Source: Zygnema cylindricum (taxonomy: Eukaryota; Streptophyta; Zygnematophyceae; Zygnematales; Zygnemataceae). Taken from it: a stretch of 64,000 nt of DNA. The stretch spans positions 62,001-126,000 of the forward strand of contig JBBHKE010001155.1 of assembly GCA_037447655.1 (NCBI GenBank). Direction: 5' to 3'. This document shows, one piece after another, positions 48,796 through 64,000 of the stretch. How positions within the stretch are numbered: position 1 is the first letter of the stretch; each line of letters begins with the position of its first letter. The notes beneath the pieces are model-generated. The model did no database searches, was not told the origin of the DNA, and saw only the letters and a program-made list of their open reading frames with translations. Both the position numbers and the translations under genes were made by a program.

Positions 48796-49478
48796 GAAGA
48801 CGGTCGCCGTGCAAACGATCAAGATCTAGCGCAAAAATGAGACTTCCTACGAGAAACAGGAAGCCACTTGGGAAAGAAAGACCTGCAAAGCGCAGCCTAA
48901 TTTACGTGGTGTTCCCATTCTTTGGCGCTTAATCATCCCATTGCTTTTCGAGCGTGAGAGAAGGCCGAGAACTAATATTAAAATTCCGTTTGGTTGTTTT
49001 CCGGTAAGATTTATTTTGTATGGGAAGGTTTTGAGTTGAAGTCTTTTGAAGGTAAAAACATAAAAGCGGAAGAAATGGTGGAATTTGTTATTTATGCTTT
49101 GAATTTGAAGTCTCTTGTTAACGAGCAAAGCGTCCCGATTTTCTCGTGAGGTAATGTGTATGAATTGGAGGGTTTTTTTTGGGAACGACAGATCCTTTTC
49201 TGAAGCCTCTGTTGACCTCTTTTGTTTCAACAATTAGCTCCTTGAGCACCATGCTTTACTCCCATGATTGCATTAGTGTACGAGGACTGCATGGACAGAC
49301 CTTTCTCGTAGGATTGTATGTTTCATTATAGAAATTTAGAAGGTTTAAGTATGATACGTGTCAACATTTAGTATGCCATTTTAATGATTACACAATTTAT
49401 GGAGGTCGACATCACAAATAAAACATTTAAATGTGCGGAAAGCATAATAACCCTTTAGAAGGGGGAGCCTTTACTGCT
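48796..49478 (+). pseudogene. Decayed copy of LIL3 3' end and flank
   Basis: GAAGACGG..CGTGCAAACGATCAAGATCT aligns with the last coding exon of LIL3 (GAAGACAGAGG, CGTGCAAACGATCAAAGATC near 23895-23930). It lacks one A, carries an in-frame TGA where LIL3 has TGG, and has an insertion of about 65 bases before AGAAGGCCGAGAA. Similarity then follows the LIL3 3' flank to about 49478 (equivalent 24562). Only the C-terminal 40 or so codons are represented, so it cannot make a functional LHC-like protein. Same orientation as the parent and about 25 kb away. Confidence 0.8.
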
Positions 49479-49744
49479 ACCGACTTTGCTTGCAGCACAA
49501 AGCAACTGTTAGGTTACGTCCCCATGTATTAAAGTATCTACTTTTCTCTGTCTTTTTGCCCTAAAATTCAGGGAACTTTGAAAAAAACTTTAACCGTACG
49601 AGAAAATTATGTTTACCAAATTAAAGTATACGTCAATTCATACTTTGGATGTACGGCATGTTTGTCGTCATGTGAATGCATATTGGCGTTTTCCCCTTTT
49701 CGACCCCCGGGCAAGAGAATCCAGCCCAAAAAAAAACTTAAACC

Positions 49745-49769
49745 AAAATCACCTCGAGGAGGTGATTTT
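49745..49769. other. Perfect 11-bp hairpin
   Basis: AAAATCACCTC and GAGGTGATTTT are exact complements with a 3-base loop (GAG). It lies in a region (49480-50230) with unassigned short frames and no recognised gene. It could be a simple cruciform-forming site or a short transposon relic. Confidence 0.5.
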
Positions 49770-50229
49770 AGTTCAAGTACCGCCCAAACAGCGAATGAAA
49801 AATGACCCACGCACGCGCCACAAGAATGTGAAAATTTTAGGACGAGGGAGAGTCCTCGCTATTCTCTCCGTGCCCGTCACGCGCATGTACGGAAAAAAAT
49901 CTGCAGGGGTCTCAGACCTCCACTTTCATTCATGGGGTCCTTTGCAAAATTTTGTGCCGTCGTCGCCTCTTCCCTCTCCCTCTCACACTATCGCTTTTAT
50001 CTCACACTATGTAGAATGAGACACGACAATATTGGTATAAAATGAAAGATATTTTAAAAATATTATTTTTGACAATTTTTAGGTTTTTTTTTAATGGCAA
50101 GTCGAGCGAGAAAAGCAAAAAGAACGAAATTGGAAAACCATGGCAGAAAGTTATGGAATCCGTGACGTCGACGTTGTCACAGATGAGCGTGACGTCACAA
50201 TATCACCAAACCCTAAACATCTACGATTT

Positions 50230-50462
50230 CACAAAAATCTAGACGTCTACCACTGTCGCTGTTTTTGTTGGCGTCACTAATCGTCGGTAGTTTCATAGTC
50301 GCCTTCAATTGTCACAAGTTGTACCTGCGTCTACAACCGTCACATTCTAAAGTTCCGATTTCATTTTCGCACATGGGGACGCTCTTCAAAGTAGTACGGA
50401 GAATCCTTACTACAGTCCAAAATACTTTATCAAAGTACCGATTACATGGGGACGTACCCTTA
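50230..50462 (-). repeat. Dispersed repeat, inverted match to 16231-16412
   Basis: On the minus strand this shows ACGTCCCCATGTAATCGGTAC, AAATGAAATCGGAACTTT and GACGGTTGTAGACG in the same order as 16231-16412. Element ends are not defined. Confidence 0.6.
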
Positions 50463-50596
50463 GTGTGAATGTGAGATGAGAATGTATACTTCTAATTATG
50501 AGTAGGAAGGCATGGCGCATGGTGTTCGCAAAATAAATAGGTGAATGGGTATTAGAAAAGCATAGAACAAAAGACAAAGTGCGATATTCTACGAAG

Positions 50597-51100
50597 CATA
50601 GTTCAAAAGTAGGTGAAAGTAGGCCAATACAATATGCCTATTGTATGTAAAACATACAATATGACCTTAAGACCCATATTGTATTGGTCGCAAAATGAAA
50701 AAAAATAGTATCAGGGTTGAGTTGCACATCGATCTATAGAGAATTAAACGTCATGTCTAAATTTTGAAAAACATTCGGACAAAAAAAATAAAATCTGTGA
50801 GTTTTGAGGCATTTTTTATTTAAACCGTCAGATTTGGACGATCGGACGGTCGCTGATCAAAGTAGCGATGTAAGAAGATCACATGAAAAGCCCATAACAC
50901 AACTCATCCTACGCTAAGTCAGTTCGCTGAAATTTCGTCCGGCGGGGTGCGCTGTACTTTGATCATACGTCAGATTCGTACGTTCGTACAAAAGTGTGCA
51001 CAAACGCACACACATACAGTGCCTACTCTGCGCGAGTTTTGTGCCAAGTTTTGTGCGCCTACAAAAGGCCTACCATAAAAACGCCTACTTTTGAACTATG
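50597..51100. mobile_element. hAT-like non-autonomous element (504 bp) with 8-bp duplication
   Basis: Inverted ends CATAGTTCAAAAGTAGG and CCTACTTTTGAACTATG are exact over 17 bases, flanked by CTACGAAG on both sides (50589-50596 and 51101-51108). An exact 8-bp target duplication is the hallmark of hAT transposition. The interior contains another long inverted repeat (CCAATACAATATG and CATATTGTATTGG). No transposase. Confidence 0.9.
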
Positions 51101-51108
51101 CTACGAAG

Positions 51109-51741
51109 TGAATGAAATGTACAATCTCAGAAATTAAGTAGAGGCTTTTTTTGTTTTTTTTCGAAAACAGAGGCTTTAGAGTTTCTTTAGAAAACGACAA
51201 AACCTCCGTTCCTGTGTTTCTTACGTAGATCCTTTCTAAGGCTTAGTTGCTATTTGATGGAGCCATAGCCACAAACCCCACAAACCATACAAAAAAAAAT
51301 GTTAAAATGATTAGAAAGAATTTTGCAATTAAACAGTTGAGCATCGTTAAGTTCTACAATGTAATAACAATCGACGATAATCCACCTTTCAAATTGTCGC
51401 GAAAACTTGACATGTTATACAATCTACAAAGATTTATGGCTTTCATCAGCCAGAAAATGTTGCCAAGTATATGTGAATAAAAAAAAATAGTATATAATAC
51501 ATCGGCTGACACAGTAAAAATGTCGCATGGGAGACCAAGAACTACAGTCTAAATTTTTATTTTGGACAAACAGCGAGAACCTATAATAAATGAAAAAAAA
51601 ATATGAACATCCTCAAACAATATGTAGGTCTATCCACCAAAAGGACCAAGGGAACTGGTGCAATTGGAAGAATGAGGTAGGATCCCGCTATCAACATAAG
51701 AGAAGAGGAGAAGGTAAAAGATAGAAAAAAGGGACGGGAGC
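51109..51741. other. Spacer after DnaJ-type gene
   Basis: Probably includes the 3' untranslated region of the minus-strand gene ending at 51742. A 77-codon plus-strand frame at 51247-51480 is not recognised. Confidence 0.4.
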
Positions 51742-55977
<4,236 letters not shown>

Positions 55978-57660
55978 TCTCGTAATAGAACTTCTCTATC
56001 CTCTTTATTTCCAAGATGCTAGCTGTGTTACTTTTTCTTGTGAAGTGTGAAAAAATCTGAAAAATATACGATAGACAAAGTTGTTTAAACCACTTTTTAT
56101 ATGAAACTTTGCTTTACATTACCGTCTGCAATCTCCTGGAAATTACAGAATTGTCGGCTGCGACTTAACAATCGATACTTTTAAGAGATGAGAGGCTCTG
56201 GAATTGTTGTACGTTTGTGACGTGCAAATTGTGAGCATCGGACTTTGGTTTGCTACTTTGCTTCCTTCTCGTGCCCGTTTATCAAGATGACCATCCAACT
56301 AAAAATAGTACAGGTGCTGAATCTTTCATTACAGTACTGTACTGTAGTAATGCTGGAGAAAAACTTTCGCAATCCATACAGAAAGGTACATATATCGTAC
56401 ATATTCATGTACAGATCCACAAGTTTTACGTACTAGTACGTCCGTACAGTACCACGAACAGGTTTGCCCCTGTACTGTACTGTAGCTTTGAGGCCTGCAG
56501 TCCGTCCAGGGCGGCAACTTTTTAGGGTTACGAAGAGTTGATGTGGACGCGAAAGGGCCACAGGTGCAGAATGACGTCGAGTTCGTGCGATAGTTCGTTT
56601 CCACGTGCGAACATATCATCATCCTTCTCTCTGGAACGAGTTTTTAATTTATTTTTGCTTTTCCAAATCGGCAGTACGATCTCTTGCATAGCTGTACAGA
56701 ATCTGTACGAAATGCGTATCAGTTGCGGCGAGCCGGTCAGCAATTCAAAATTGTTGATCATTCCGTAATGAACATTTTCCGATTTTTTCCAATACTCGAG
56801 CCCCTCAATGGTCAAATAAAATTGTTAAGTTTTATTGACCGACAATTGTACAAACAACCTTGCGTCAGCAGGGATTACAAATTGAAAGGTACGGCAGCCA
56901 ATGGCCAGCGAGTCCACGAGGGCAGGCTCCCTTGAGCCACAAGCGTGTGATTTTTACTCAGAAAAAGAGGCTGCCACGAAACCCCACAGTATTGAGATTT
57001 CGGAAGGCGGACCTGCGGCGCCGGTTCCATGACCGGAGAGTCCAAGATTTCGGCGCCGACGGGGAGGATAGGGCTGACGGTTGTTTGTAACTTCGTACTT
57101 CGTACACCACCACACCCCCATCCGAGAGGCAATGGCCAGTTCCTATGCACAGTTGCCGCAAAACTGGCTTCAGATGCCATTGGATGTGCATGTATTATCC
57201 CTTGGGTGTCGTTGCGAGCGATGTGCCATCCTGACAGGCCGACGTGGCATCCGCCGCAACGGCCCCAGACCGCTGCGTCGCGACGCGTACGCACAAGGCA
57301 AAGAAAAGTGCACAAGGTTCATCGGGAAATATCTTAGCAGTCGTACCGTACAATATCTAAACTTCGATCATTACCCTCTTCTCATCCTGTTGCCAAATGT
57401 CACACTTGGATCACAGCAGCTTTGAGGACCTCCCAGATGTACGGACGTCCGTCTGTGTGTCAACGTGACATGCAACCGGCGAATCCGGAAAACTTCTGAA
57501 ACGGCCGTTTTTGGTATAGACTGTGGATCAATAAAAGCTCTCCCTGACTCGCTATTACCGTCAATAAATAATTAGCAGTCTGCAACGTTGGGTATTGGCA
57601 GTTTGGCACATTTCCTTTCGCGATAATTCCAAAAATCCATAAAAGGTTATCACTTATCAG
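55978..57660. promoter_or_regulatory. Upstream region of DnaJ-type gene, unassigned frames
   Basis: Contains the presumed promoter of the minus-strand gene. 56860-57440 is GC-richer with overlapping frames of up to 146 codons on both strands, none recognisable. GTAC/TGTAC motifs are frequent (56330-56480). No gene is called. Confidence 0.35.
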
Positions 57661-57957
57661 TAGTGTTGGGTATCGGGTAGTTTCAAATCGCGATAATTTC
57701 GATATTCAATATATCGAATATCGATCGAACAGATTCCTCGATATATCGTACCGGGACCAACATAAATTATCGCGATATATATCGCAAAAATTCCTTGTCC
57801 GTACAGTGAGAGTACGGAAAACTGTACGAAAAAATGTACGGAAAATCGTAAAAAAAAAATTCGATAATCGATATATCGCTTCGATATATCGATTATCGAG
57901 TACCTAAAATTCGGTACATATCGAATATCGGCAAGTGGTCCTCGATACCCAACACTA
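57661..57957. mobile_element. hAT-like MITE (297 bp)
   Basis: Inverted ends TAGTGTTGGGTATCGGG and CTCGATACCCAACACTA. Flanks CTTATCAG (57653-57660) and CTTATTAG (57958-57965) match at 7 of 8 bases, consistent with an aged hAT target duplication. The interior is packed with TATCGATA/ATATATCG palindromes. Non-coding. Confidence 0.85.
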
Positions 57958-58515
57958 CTTATTAGACGACAAGGGGGCACGATATATCGTGAGCTAACAA
58001 ACAATGTATTTCTATGTACAATACACACTTTATAGTATATAATACATACTATGGAGTATGCACTGTTGCGGGCTGTATGACAATCCCTCGCGTACTTTGT
58101 AGCACGAAAGTACAATAGTGCACCCCAGTCCGGACTGCGCAGCAAAGAAGTACAGTTTTCCAGGATTATTGATTTAATTCAAAGAGTCAATCGTAACCGT
58201 CAGACGGTACATTTTCAGGGGGAAGGTTCACACGGGGGCAAAGGTGATAATGTTGTTTGAATTTTATAGTGCTTGATAGAATCAAATAGTATCTAATCCA
58301 AAATCACCGTGGATATACCGTACAGAGAAAATCCGTCAATTTGCCACGTCATCACGAAATCACTTCGGTAAACAATCGCCACCGGATCGACGTCTAGACG
58401 TTGATGTAGTTGAGGTGGCAATAGTTTGACTTTAGGGTGTGTACAGTATCCCAAGTCTGATGCGCTTATTAAGTTAGGGAACTGCTAATCGCAGAGAATT
58501 TTTGCTGCGCGCAGA
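57958..58515. other. Spacer between small transposons
   Basis: Mixed sequence with a CGTCTAGACG palindrome near 58391 and no recognised gene. Confidence 0.4.
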
Positions 58516-59020
58516 TACACCGCGAATCGTAATTAGAGTAATGAAATAGATAGCGTAATGAAACAATTACCGTTATTTACCCTAATTGGGAATTTCAGTT
58601 TTTTCCAAATAAACTTTTATTCTAATTTATCATTAACTCTAATTTGTAAACTGCTTTGTAAAAAATTTCGGCGCATAATATATCCACACTAAAATATATG
58701 CATGTACGAAATTGTTCAAATCGTACGCCGTCGCGTTTTTTTTACATCCTCAAATGCCGTAAAATATTTACGCAATTACGTGTTAGCGCGACTACGGGAC
58801 ATCGTGAATATTTTTTCTGTACTTTTCTACTTGAAAAAGTACAGAATAGTACGAATCTGATAGTCCGTACACCACCCTATTTAAAATGGCACCAAATTAG
58901 AGTCATGAACCCTATTTAATGGGGTACCTCAAATAACGTTTAGAACCATTTAGAATCATTAATTCTATTTGAGAATTTGCCGAAAAAAACAGGGTAACGC
59001 TAATAGCGATTCACGATGTA
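58516..59020 (+). mobile_element. TACACCG-type element (505 bp), copy G
   Basis: Left end TACACCGCGAATCGTAATTA equals that of 20310-20815. The right end CGATTCACGATGTA is slightly diverged. The interior has AATTAGAGT blocks and a GTAC-rich inner inverted repeat (TACTTTTCTACTTGAAAAAG). Abuts a hAT-like element. Confidence 0.75.
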
Positions 59021-59476
59021 GTGTTGTGTATCGGCAAGAAGTTTATCGCGATAACACCGATACCGATGGTTATGGGTTACCGAACAGTCAGGGGTCCCGA
59101 TATATCGCTTCGAGACCAACAAATTTTATCGGCAATAAGTGAAAAAATATAGTACGTTATGTAATAGTACTTTATAATATACTGTATTATGTATATTCAC
59201 TGTATATAGCGTGACATGCCACGTGTAACAATCTGTTTCGTAATTTGTGTAACGGAATAACGGTCGTTCAATTCCACGGCAAAAATCGTACAGCTGTACG
59301 ATACGAACCGTACAACTATGGGCGATAGTTATCAGTACCGGTGTTATTGCGATAAAAAACCGATATTATCGGCGATAACACCAGTTTCGATATGTCGTGC
59401 CAATATATCGATTATCAACAAGCCAAAAAAAGGAACATATCGATTATCGGCAAAACCCTGCCGCTACACAACACTA
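59019..59476. mobile_element. hAT-like MITE (458 bp)
   Basis: Inverted ends TAGTGTTGTGTATCGGC and GCCGCTACACAACACTA. Interior rich in CGATATATCG motifs, as in 57661-57957. Its left end overlaps the final TA of copy G. No clear 8-bp duplication is seen, so it may be rearranged. Confidence 0.75.
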
Positions 59477-62127
59477 GTGTTGAGTACTGATTGTCGTTTG
59501 TCGTTGACGACTATGCGTTGGCAAAGTGTTTACTACTTTCAGGTAATATTTATTATATGGACAAAAGGTTATGCATTCTTCTATTTTTCCGTTTAATCTT
59601 AAGTATGTCGTAACATATGTGTGTCGCTTTTCTTTTAATTCCACTTTTTTTTTTTTTGTTTCATATACATTTGTTTCCATAATATAATAAGCATGTTGCT
59701 CTGAGTTACAAAATGCTGAAACAACTTTATTTTTCGCAAAAGGTTTTACGATCATTTTATTTTCTTTTCTTTTAGATTTTTTGTTTATATTATTTCCTTT
59801 TTTTGTTTTTTTCCTTTATTTTCTTGTTCCTTTATTGCACATTATCCTTTTATGTTTTCATTATTGATAATGAGACTTGCATTTTTGTTTTTTAGGGTAA
59901 ATTGTTTGATTATACTACAAATGATATGGAGTACGTTCAAAATACTAAGAGTTCATATTTATTTTCTTTCTTGGGTGAATCTTTTAGTTATATGTTGTTG
60001 TTTTTTTTTCTTGTGTAAGAGGTCCCATATTCTATGCAGACAAAATTATGTACCCCTGTCGCAAAATGAAACCCAATTTTCATAAGCATACTTTCATTAG
60101 GCGTGTGGTTTGTATGTGTGTTTATTGTTGACCCTTTGTACTTATTATCACACGACTCTTTTTCAATAAGAGTCACCAAATCAAGTATAATAACAGATTA
60201 AGCATTGCAACAAAAAAAACGAAATATATCGTGCCACCTGTATTTTTTTGGATCTCGTGTTGTAACCTAACTAGCCAAACAAAACCATTAAATCTGTCCA
60301 CGCTAACTTTCGCCTCGTTATATAAAAGACTGACCTCACGGCATTTAAAAATAGGCGTTTATAACTAACAACAAATTGGTGGTTAATATTCAACTGTGTT
60401 ATACTCGTTGGGAAAGAAGTAAACAATCCTTCTTTTCGTGTTTCACGTAAATTAATTCCACAATATATAGCCACTTTTTTTGTTCCCCGCTCTTGTATTC
60501 TCTCTCGCACAAATAATTGTATTTTAACTGAGAGTTATCATCCCTCTATGGCCCTCTTCCTTAAAACCATTATAAAAGCCTTGAGAAGGTAGATGCATAC
60601 CCTAATAAATATAATATCACACAATCACCCGATTGTATACCAACTTGTCAACAATTAGATTGTGTTTGATTAATGAGAAAAGCGATTTTTTGTGAACAAA
60701 AAAATAGCAAATAGCATATCATTCGGCTACAAGATACATTTATAGTCAATATTTATACTGTTTAAGGTAATATCAGATTGAGGTTGGGCATTTTCTGGTA
60801 AAGGTTGGAACCATTACGACATTCCACCTGGTATAAGTAACAAATCACACTTTCATAAGAAGGGATGTGTGGCACAACATGTATTCATTTGTATTTTCTC
60901 CGTTGGGCCTTCGCTACTTAATGTGGGCGTCTTTTGCAACAAGAGAGAACGACAAACCTAAAAAATAAAAATTAACATCTTAACAGCGTGTGGATGGCAT
61001 AGGGCGAATAAAACAAACCAAAGGGCATTCCATTAGCATATGTCCGCAACCAATTAAATAACAACAACGTTTTTCAATGGTCCACTCATGTGAGTACGAA
61101 AGTGGTGAGTCTCGAGTAGAAAACGCAAATGAATGGAATGCTTTTTTTTTCATCGGATAGGGTGCACGAAATAGTCGGTGGAAAACATGATCGTGATAAA
61201 TAATGTCGAAAGCATAAACAATGAGGATTTGGTTGCCCAATCAATTTGTAACTCAAAAATTGCTTGATTCTCGTAGAAGACCGCCACACAACCCCGTCGT
61301 TTATCAACACCAAATTGGTGTGGGAAAATATGGTGAGGAAATGCCTTTTCAAGTCAGGGAGAAATACATATGGCTAAAATATGTCGTAAATCTTTTTATA
61401 GAATAATATGACGGACACCTTTGAAAGCTTATAGACTGTAACAAGGCGCACACCTACGAAAAGTGGTGTTATAGTGACCGAGATACAGTCGAGGGTCATT
61501 TAAAAAACAATATAAAAAATAGATACAAACCATACTTTGGAAAGCGTTGGAGGTGAAATATCTCGTAAGAGATTATAAACCATTATTAAGGGTCCTCCAT
61601 TTGAAGCAACCAAAATAATTAGCAAATGTTCCCAGATGAATGGGTTCGAGGGCGTCATATGATTAAGCAATGCACAATTTTTCGTGGGGTGTTGATGGTG
61701 AAAAGGCTTAAGGGCCCAAACCATAGGCTTTGTTATTGGTGTTGGCGTGAATGACCGGAGTGTGTCCTACACGTGAGAGTTTGCCACAACGTCCAACGGC
61801 ACGTCGCGAACAAGTCGTATATGTGAGAATTTGGAATGACTAATGAGGAGAAACAATAATGACAATCACGCCATAAGTATGCTCCTTTTGGTGTGATCTT
61901 AACACCTAGTAAAAAATCTTCGATATCTTCATTTAATTTGAAATGCTCCACTAGCACCTCAAAGGGGAGTTAATATCAGTACCCAAAGTGGAAACAAAAG
62001 GAAAAGGAGAAAAGCGCTAGATTGAAACCCCTACTAGAGTGAAATTTATATTTTAATGATTTTCAATTTCATCTCAAAATGGAAAACATTTCATTTTTCA
62101 TTGTTGGGCGCTTACGCTAAAGAGTCT
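59477..62127. other. AT-rich spacer with broken unassigned frames
   Basis: 59560-60000 is T-rich. On the minus strand, frames at 61957-61733, 61724-61500 and 61240-60980 lie in series (protein-like patches such as LNEDIEDFLLGVKITPKGAY and SNPFIWEHLLIILVASNGGP), suggesting an old, broken coding sequence of unknown family. Not firm enough to call. Confidence 0.3.
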
Positions 62128-62340
62128 CTATTGCAAATATTGAGATGGTAAAACCATCTGTGTACAAAATGGGGTAAAGCTGAAAAAAAGCATTTGGAGA
62201 CTACAAGAGTCACAACTCACAATAAAGTAACTAAACGAAGCATAACTAACAAAAGCAAAGAACCAAAACAAAAATACCAGAGACCGCCTACAAGAAGATA
62301 GAAAAAACCGCAAACAAGCTAAGGTCCTCAACCACGGAGT
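62128..62340 (-). mobile_element. LINE-like 3' tail, reverse orientation
   Basis: Contains GATGGTAAAACCATC, then GTACAAAATGGGG and an A-rich stretch, matching the complement of the tails at 26941-27185 and 61-235. Non-coding. Confidence 0.45.
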
Positions 62341-62955
62341 TCATGGATGTGGACCGTTTCATGGTGGAAGACCTGGAAGACCCCGCCTGTCATCGGCCAG
62401 TGTGCTTCGGCGAAGGAGCGCTTACGCGTATCGCGGAAGATTTATGTTACCGTTCGTTAAGAACCTGAGCACAGGCCGTACGTCGTAGGAAGAATGTACG
62501 ACTGTACTTTGGCTGTACACGTTCAACCTTTCTATTTACATGTAACATTTTGGTCAAACTTTGACATACGAACACAATCCAGAGCTGTTGAGGCGTGGAA
62601 CCGTACATAGAAATATTTTTACCGTACAGTTTGCAGTTTACAGTTTCTACCAGTTTGCTCTTGGCAGTCCCCTATTCTATCCCCTGACAGTTCTGCAAGG
62701 GACAACATCATCATAAAGATTTTCCTTCAAACCAGATTCACACCTGTTTTTAGTGCAAATACATCTCCTAACTTCGTCTAATTCCTTTAATTTGCCAACC
62801 TTTAAGTTTACTCTTGGACTGTTAGGTTTAAGACCTTCGTGGCCTCTTTCTAGGATTGCCTCGTCGTTTCAATATTTGTTCATTTACTTGCCTACCTGCT
62901 ATTTTTAAATAGGCACACTTGTTTTGCTGCTACAAGACAAGGAAGGAAAGGAAGG
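62341..62955 (+). promoter_or_regulatory. Upstream region of calmodulin-like gene
   Basis: Presumed promoter and 5' untranslated region. GTAC motifs cluster at 62477-62520 and 62600-62630. A purine stretch (GGAAGGAAAGGAAGG) directly precedes the start codon. Confidence 0.4.
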
Positions 62956-63582
62956 ATGTCTTTTATGTGGTGGTTTCCATGGGGTCAAACTGCTCCGGAA
63001 GAGAAAGAGCTAAAAGCAGATGAAAATTCAACCTTTTCAACTATGAATCGCGATAGTTTTAAGAAAGCATTATCAGTTGCTAACAAAGATAACCTTTTAA
63101 AAGATGAAGTTAAGACAGACTTTCTCCTGGAACTATATCAAACATTTAAAAGATTTGATCAAGACGGGGATGGCCGCATTTCAGCTGAAGAACTTGCAAA
63201 TGTTTTGTCATCTTGTGGTTCCGCACCATCCAGGGAAGAAGTGAAGATGATGATTGATGATTTTGACACTGATAAAGACGGTTGTTTGGATTTAGACGAG
63301 TTTGTTAAACTTAATCTTTTGGCAGTTACGGTGCCAACTAATTTAAGAGGAGGAGACGAAGTTGAAGCATTATTCAAAGCTTTCGATCACGATGGGAATG
63401 GATTAATTTGTGCAGAAGAGCTTTTTCGGATGATGAATACTATTGGAGAGGAGGTGACATTTGAGGAATGTATGGAGATGATTCAAAGAGCAGATATGGA
63501 TGGAGATGGCCATGTTGATGTCAAAGAGTTTCGTCGATTAATGGATTTACCACACCATGAAATGTACTCCAAGTCAAAGTAG
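62956..63582 (+). CDS. Calmodulin-like protein with four EF hands
   Basis: A 208-residue single-exon calcium sensor. A 55-residue N-terminal extension (MSFMWWFPWGQTAPEE...) precedes four EF hands with loops DQDGDGRISAEE (68-79), DTDKDGCLDLDE (104-115), DHDGNGLICAEE (144-155) and DMDGDGHVDVKE (180-191). All have Asp at position 1, Gly at 6 and Glu at 12, so all four should bind calcium. The two pairs are joined by a short linker near residues 120-135, as in plant CML proteins. It lacks a kinase domain, so it is a sensor that acts through partner proteins. The aromatic N terminus might associate with membranes; that is inference. Exact CML number is not assignable. Confidence 0.92.
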   Translation: MSFMWWFPWGQTAPEEKELKADENSTFSTMNRDSFKKALSVANKDNLLKDEVKTDFLLELYQTFKRFDQDGDGRISAEELANVLSSCGSAPSREEVKMMIDDFDTDKDGCLDLDEFVKLNLLAVTVPTNLRGGDEVEALFKAFDHDGNGLICAEELFRMMNTIGEEVTFEECMEMIQRADMDGDGHVDVKEFRRLMDLPHHEMYSKSK

Positions 63583-64000
63583 GATTTTTGCAGTTCAATA
63601 ATCCATAGCGATGAAATTTGCTGTAAATGCTCAAAGTTCAGTTTTTTGTATTTATGCAATCAACAGAATATGTTTAAGTTTTGAGAACTAGCTTATCTTG
63701 GCAAGCTAGTTTTTAAGATTGGCTGTTACTTTCTGTACAGGTTTATGTGCACTATGCTGTTGGAAAGCTGGTAGTTCAGAATTTTGATGGCTCACTGAGA
63801 AAAAACAAACCAGTGAATCTTTGAAATAAATTAAACGAACGCGCATGTTCACAAGAACCAGAGGACCATAGAATATGGCAAGTATGTAGCCGTAGTGGTT
63901 AGTTTGGGATCTTAATGCCTGTTAATGGTGAATAATTGTAGCATTCGGATTAGTATAGAGTTCCATTCAGTTTATATATAGTTGTTTCATAAGTTATATT
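63583..64000 (+). other. 3' flank of calmodulin-like gene
   Basis: AT-rich sequence with AATAAATTAA near 63826, a plausible polyadenylation signal about 245 bases after the stop. No further gene visible before the window ends. Confidence 0.4.

Noticed and set aside
56875-57315. 146-codon minus-strand frame
   Set aside because: Overlaps comparable frames on the other strand in a GC-richer patch; no recognisable family or splice structure.

Overview
The window looks like nuclear DNA of a green-lineage (streptophyte) organism, such as a bryophyte or streptophyte alga. It carries intron-rich genes for plant-specific proteins: the TPLATE-complex subunit TML, the thylakoid protein LIL3, a receptor-like cytoplasmic kinase and a calmodulin-like protein. 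These sit in long stretches of AT-rich, repeat-laden sequence. Species and chromosome cannot be fixed from the sequence alone.

Layout. 1-420: duplicated poly-G/GA tracts and transposon tails. 2577-3737 (-): single-exon receptor-like cytoplasmic kinase. 6550-15097 (-): complete 14-exon TML gene (672 aa by my splice model). 15100-21000: a transposon-rich spacer with many copies of a family with TACACCG termini, including an inverted pair that makes a 414-bp palindrome. 21583-24014 (+): three-exon LIL3 gene. 24000-28000: spacer with dispersed-repeat tails. 28080-37215 (-): scattered candidate exons (a terminal exon, zinc-knuckle exons, a sigma-factor-like exon) around a roughly 6-kb satellite with a 12-bp unit. 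37200-43000: short tandem repeats, a 543-bp element and a satellite with a 173-bp unit. 43137-44090 (-): proline-rich reading frame broken by one amber codon. 44080-46500: very AT-rich tandem sequence. 47748-48453: Harbinger-like element. 48796-49478: decayed copy of the 3' end of LIL3. 50597-51100: hAT-like element with a perfect 8-bp target duplication. 51742-55977 (-): seven-exon gene for a membrane-anchored protein with a four-motif DnaJ-type zinc finger (360 aa). 57661-59476: nested or adjacent small DNA transposons. 62956-63582 (+): four-EF-hand calmodulin-like protein.

The genes do not form an operon-like unit. TML acts in clathrin-mediated endocytosis, LIL3 in chlorophyll biosynthesis at thylakoids, the kinase at the plasma membrane and the EF-hand protein in calcium signalling. 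The most original material is the repeat biology and the previously unnamed genes: the palindromic element pair, the 12-bp satellite abutting a truncated zinc-knuckle exon, the LIL3-derived pseudogene, and the DnaJ-type membrane protein. Exon boundaries were inferred by hand from GT/AG sites, reading-frame phase and remembered family similarity; no database search was possible.
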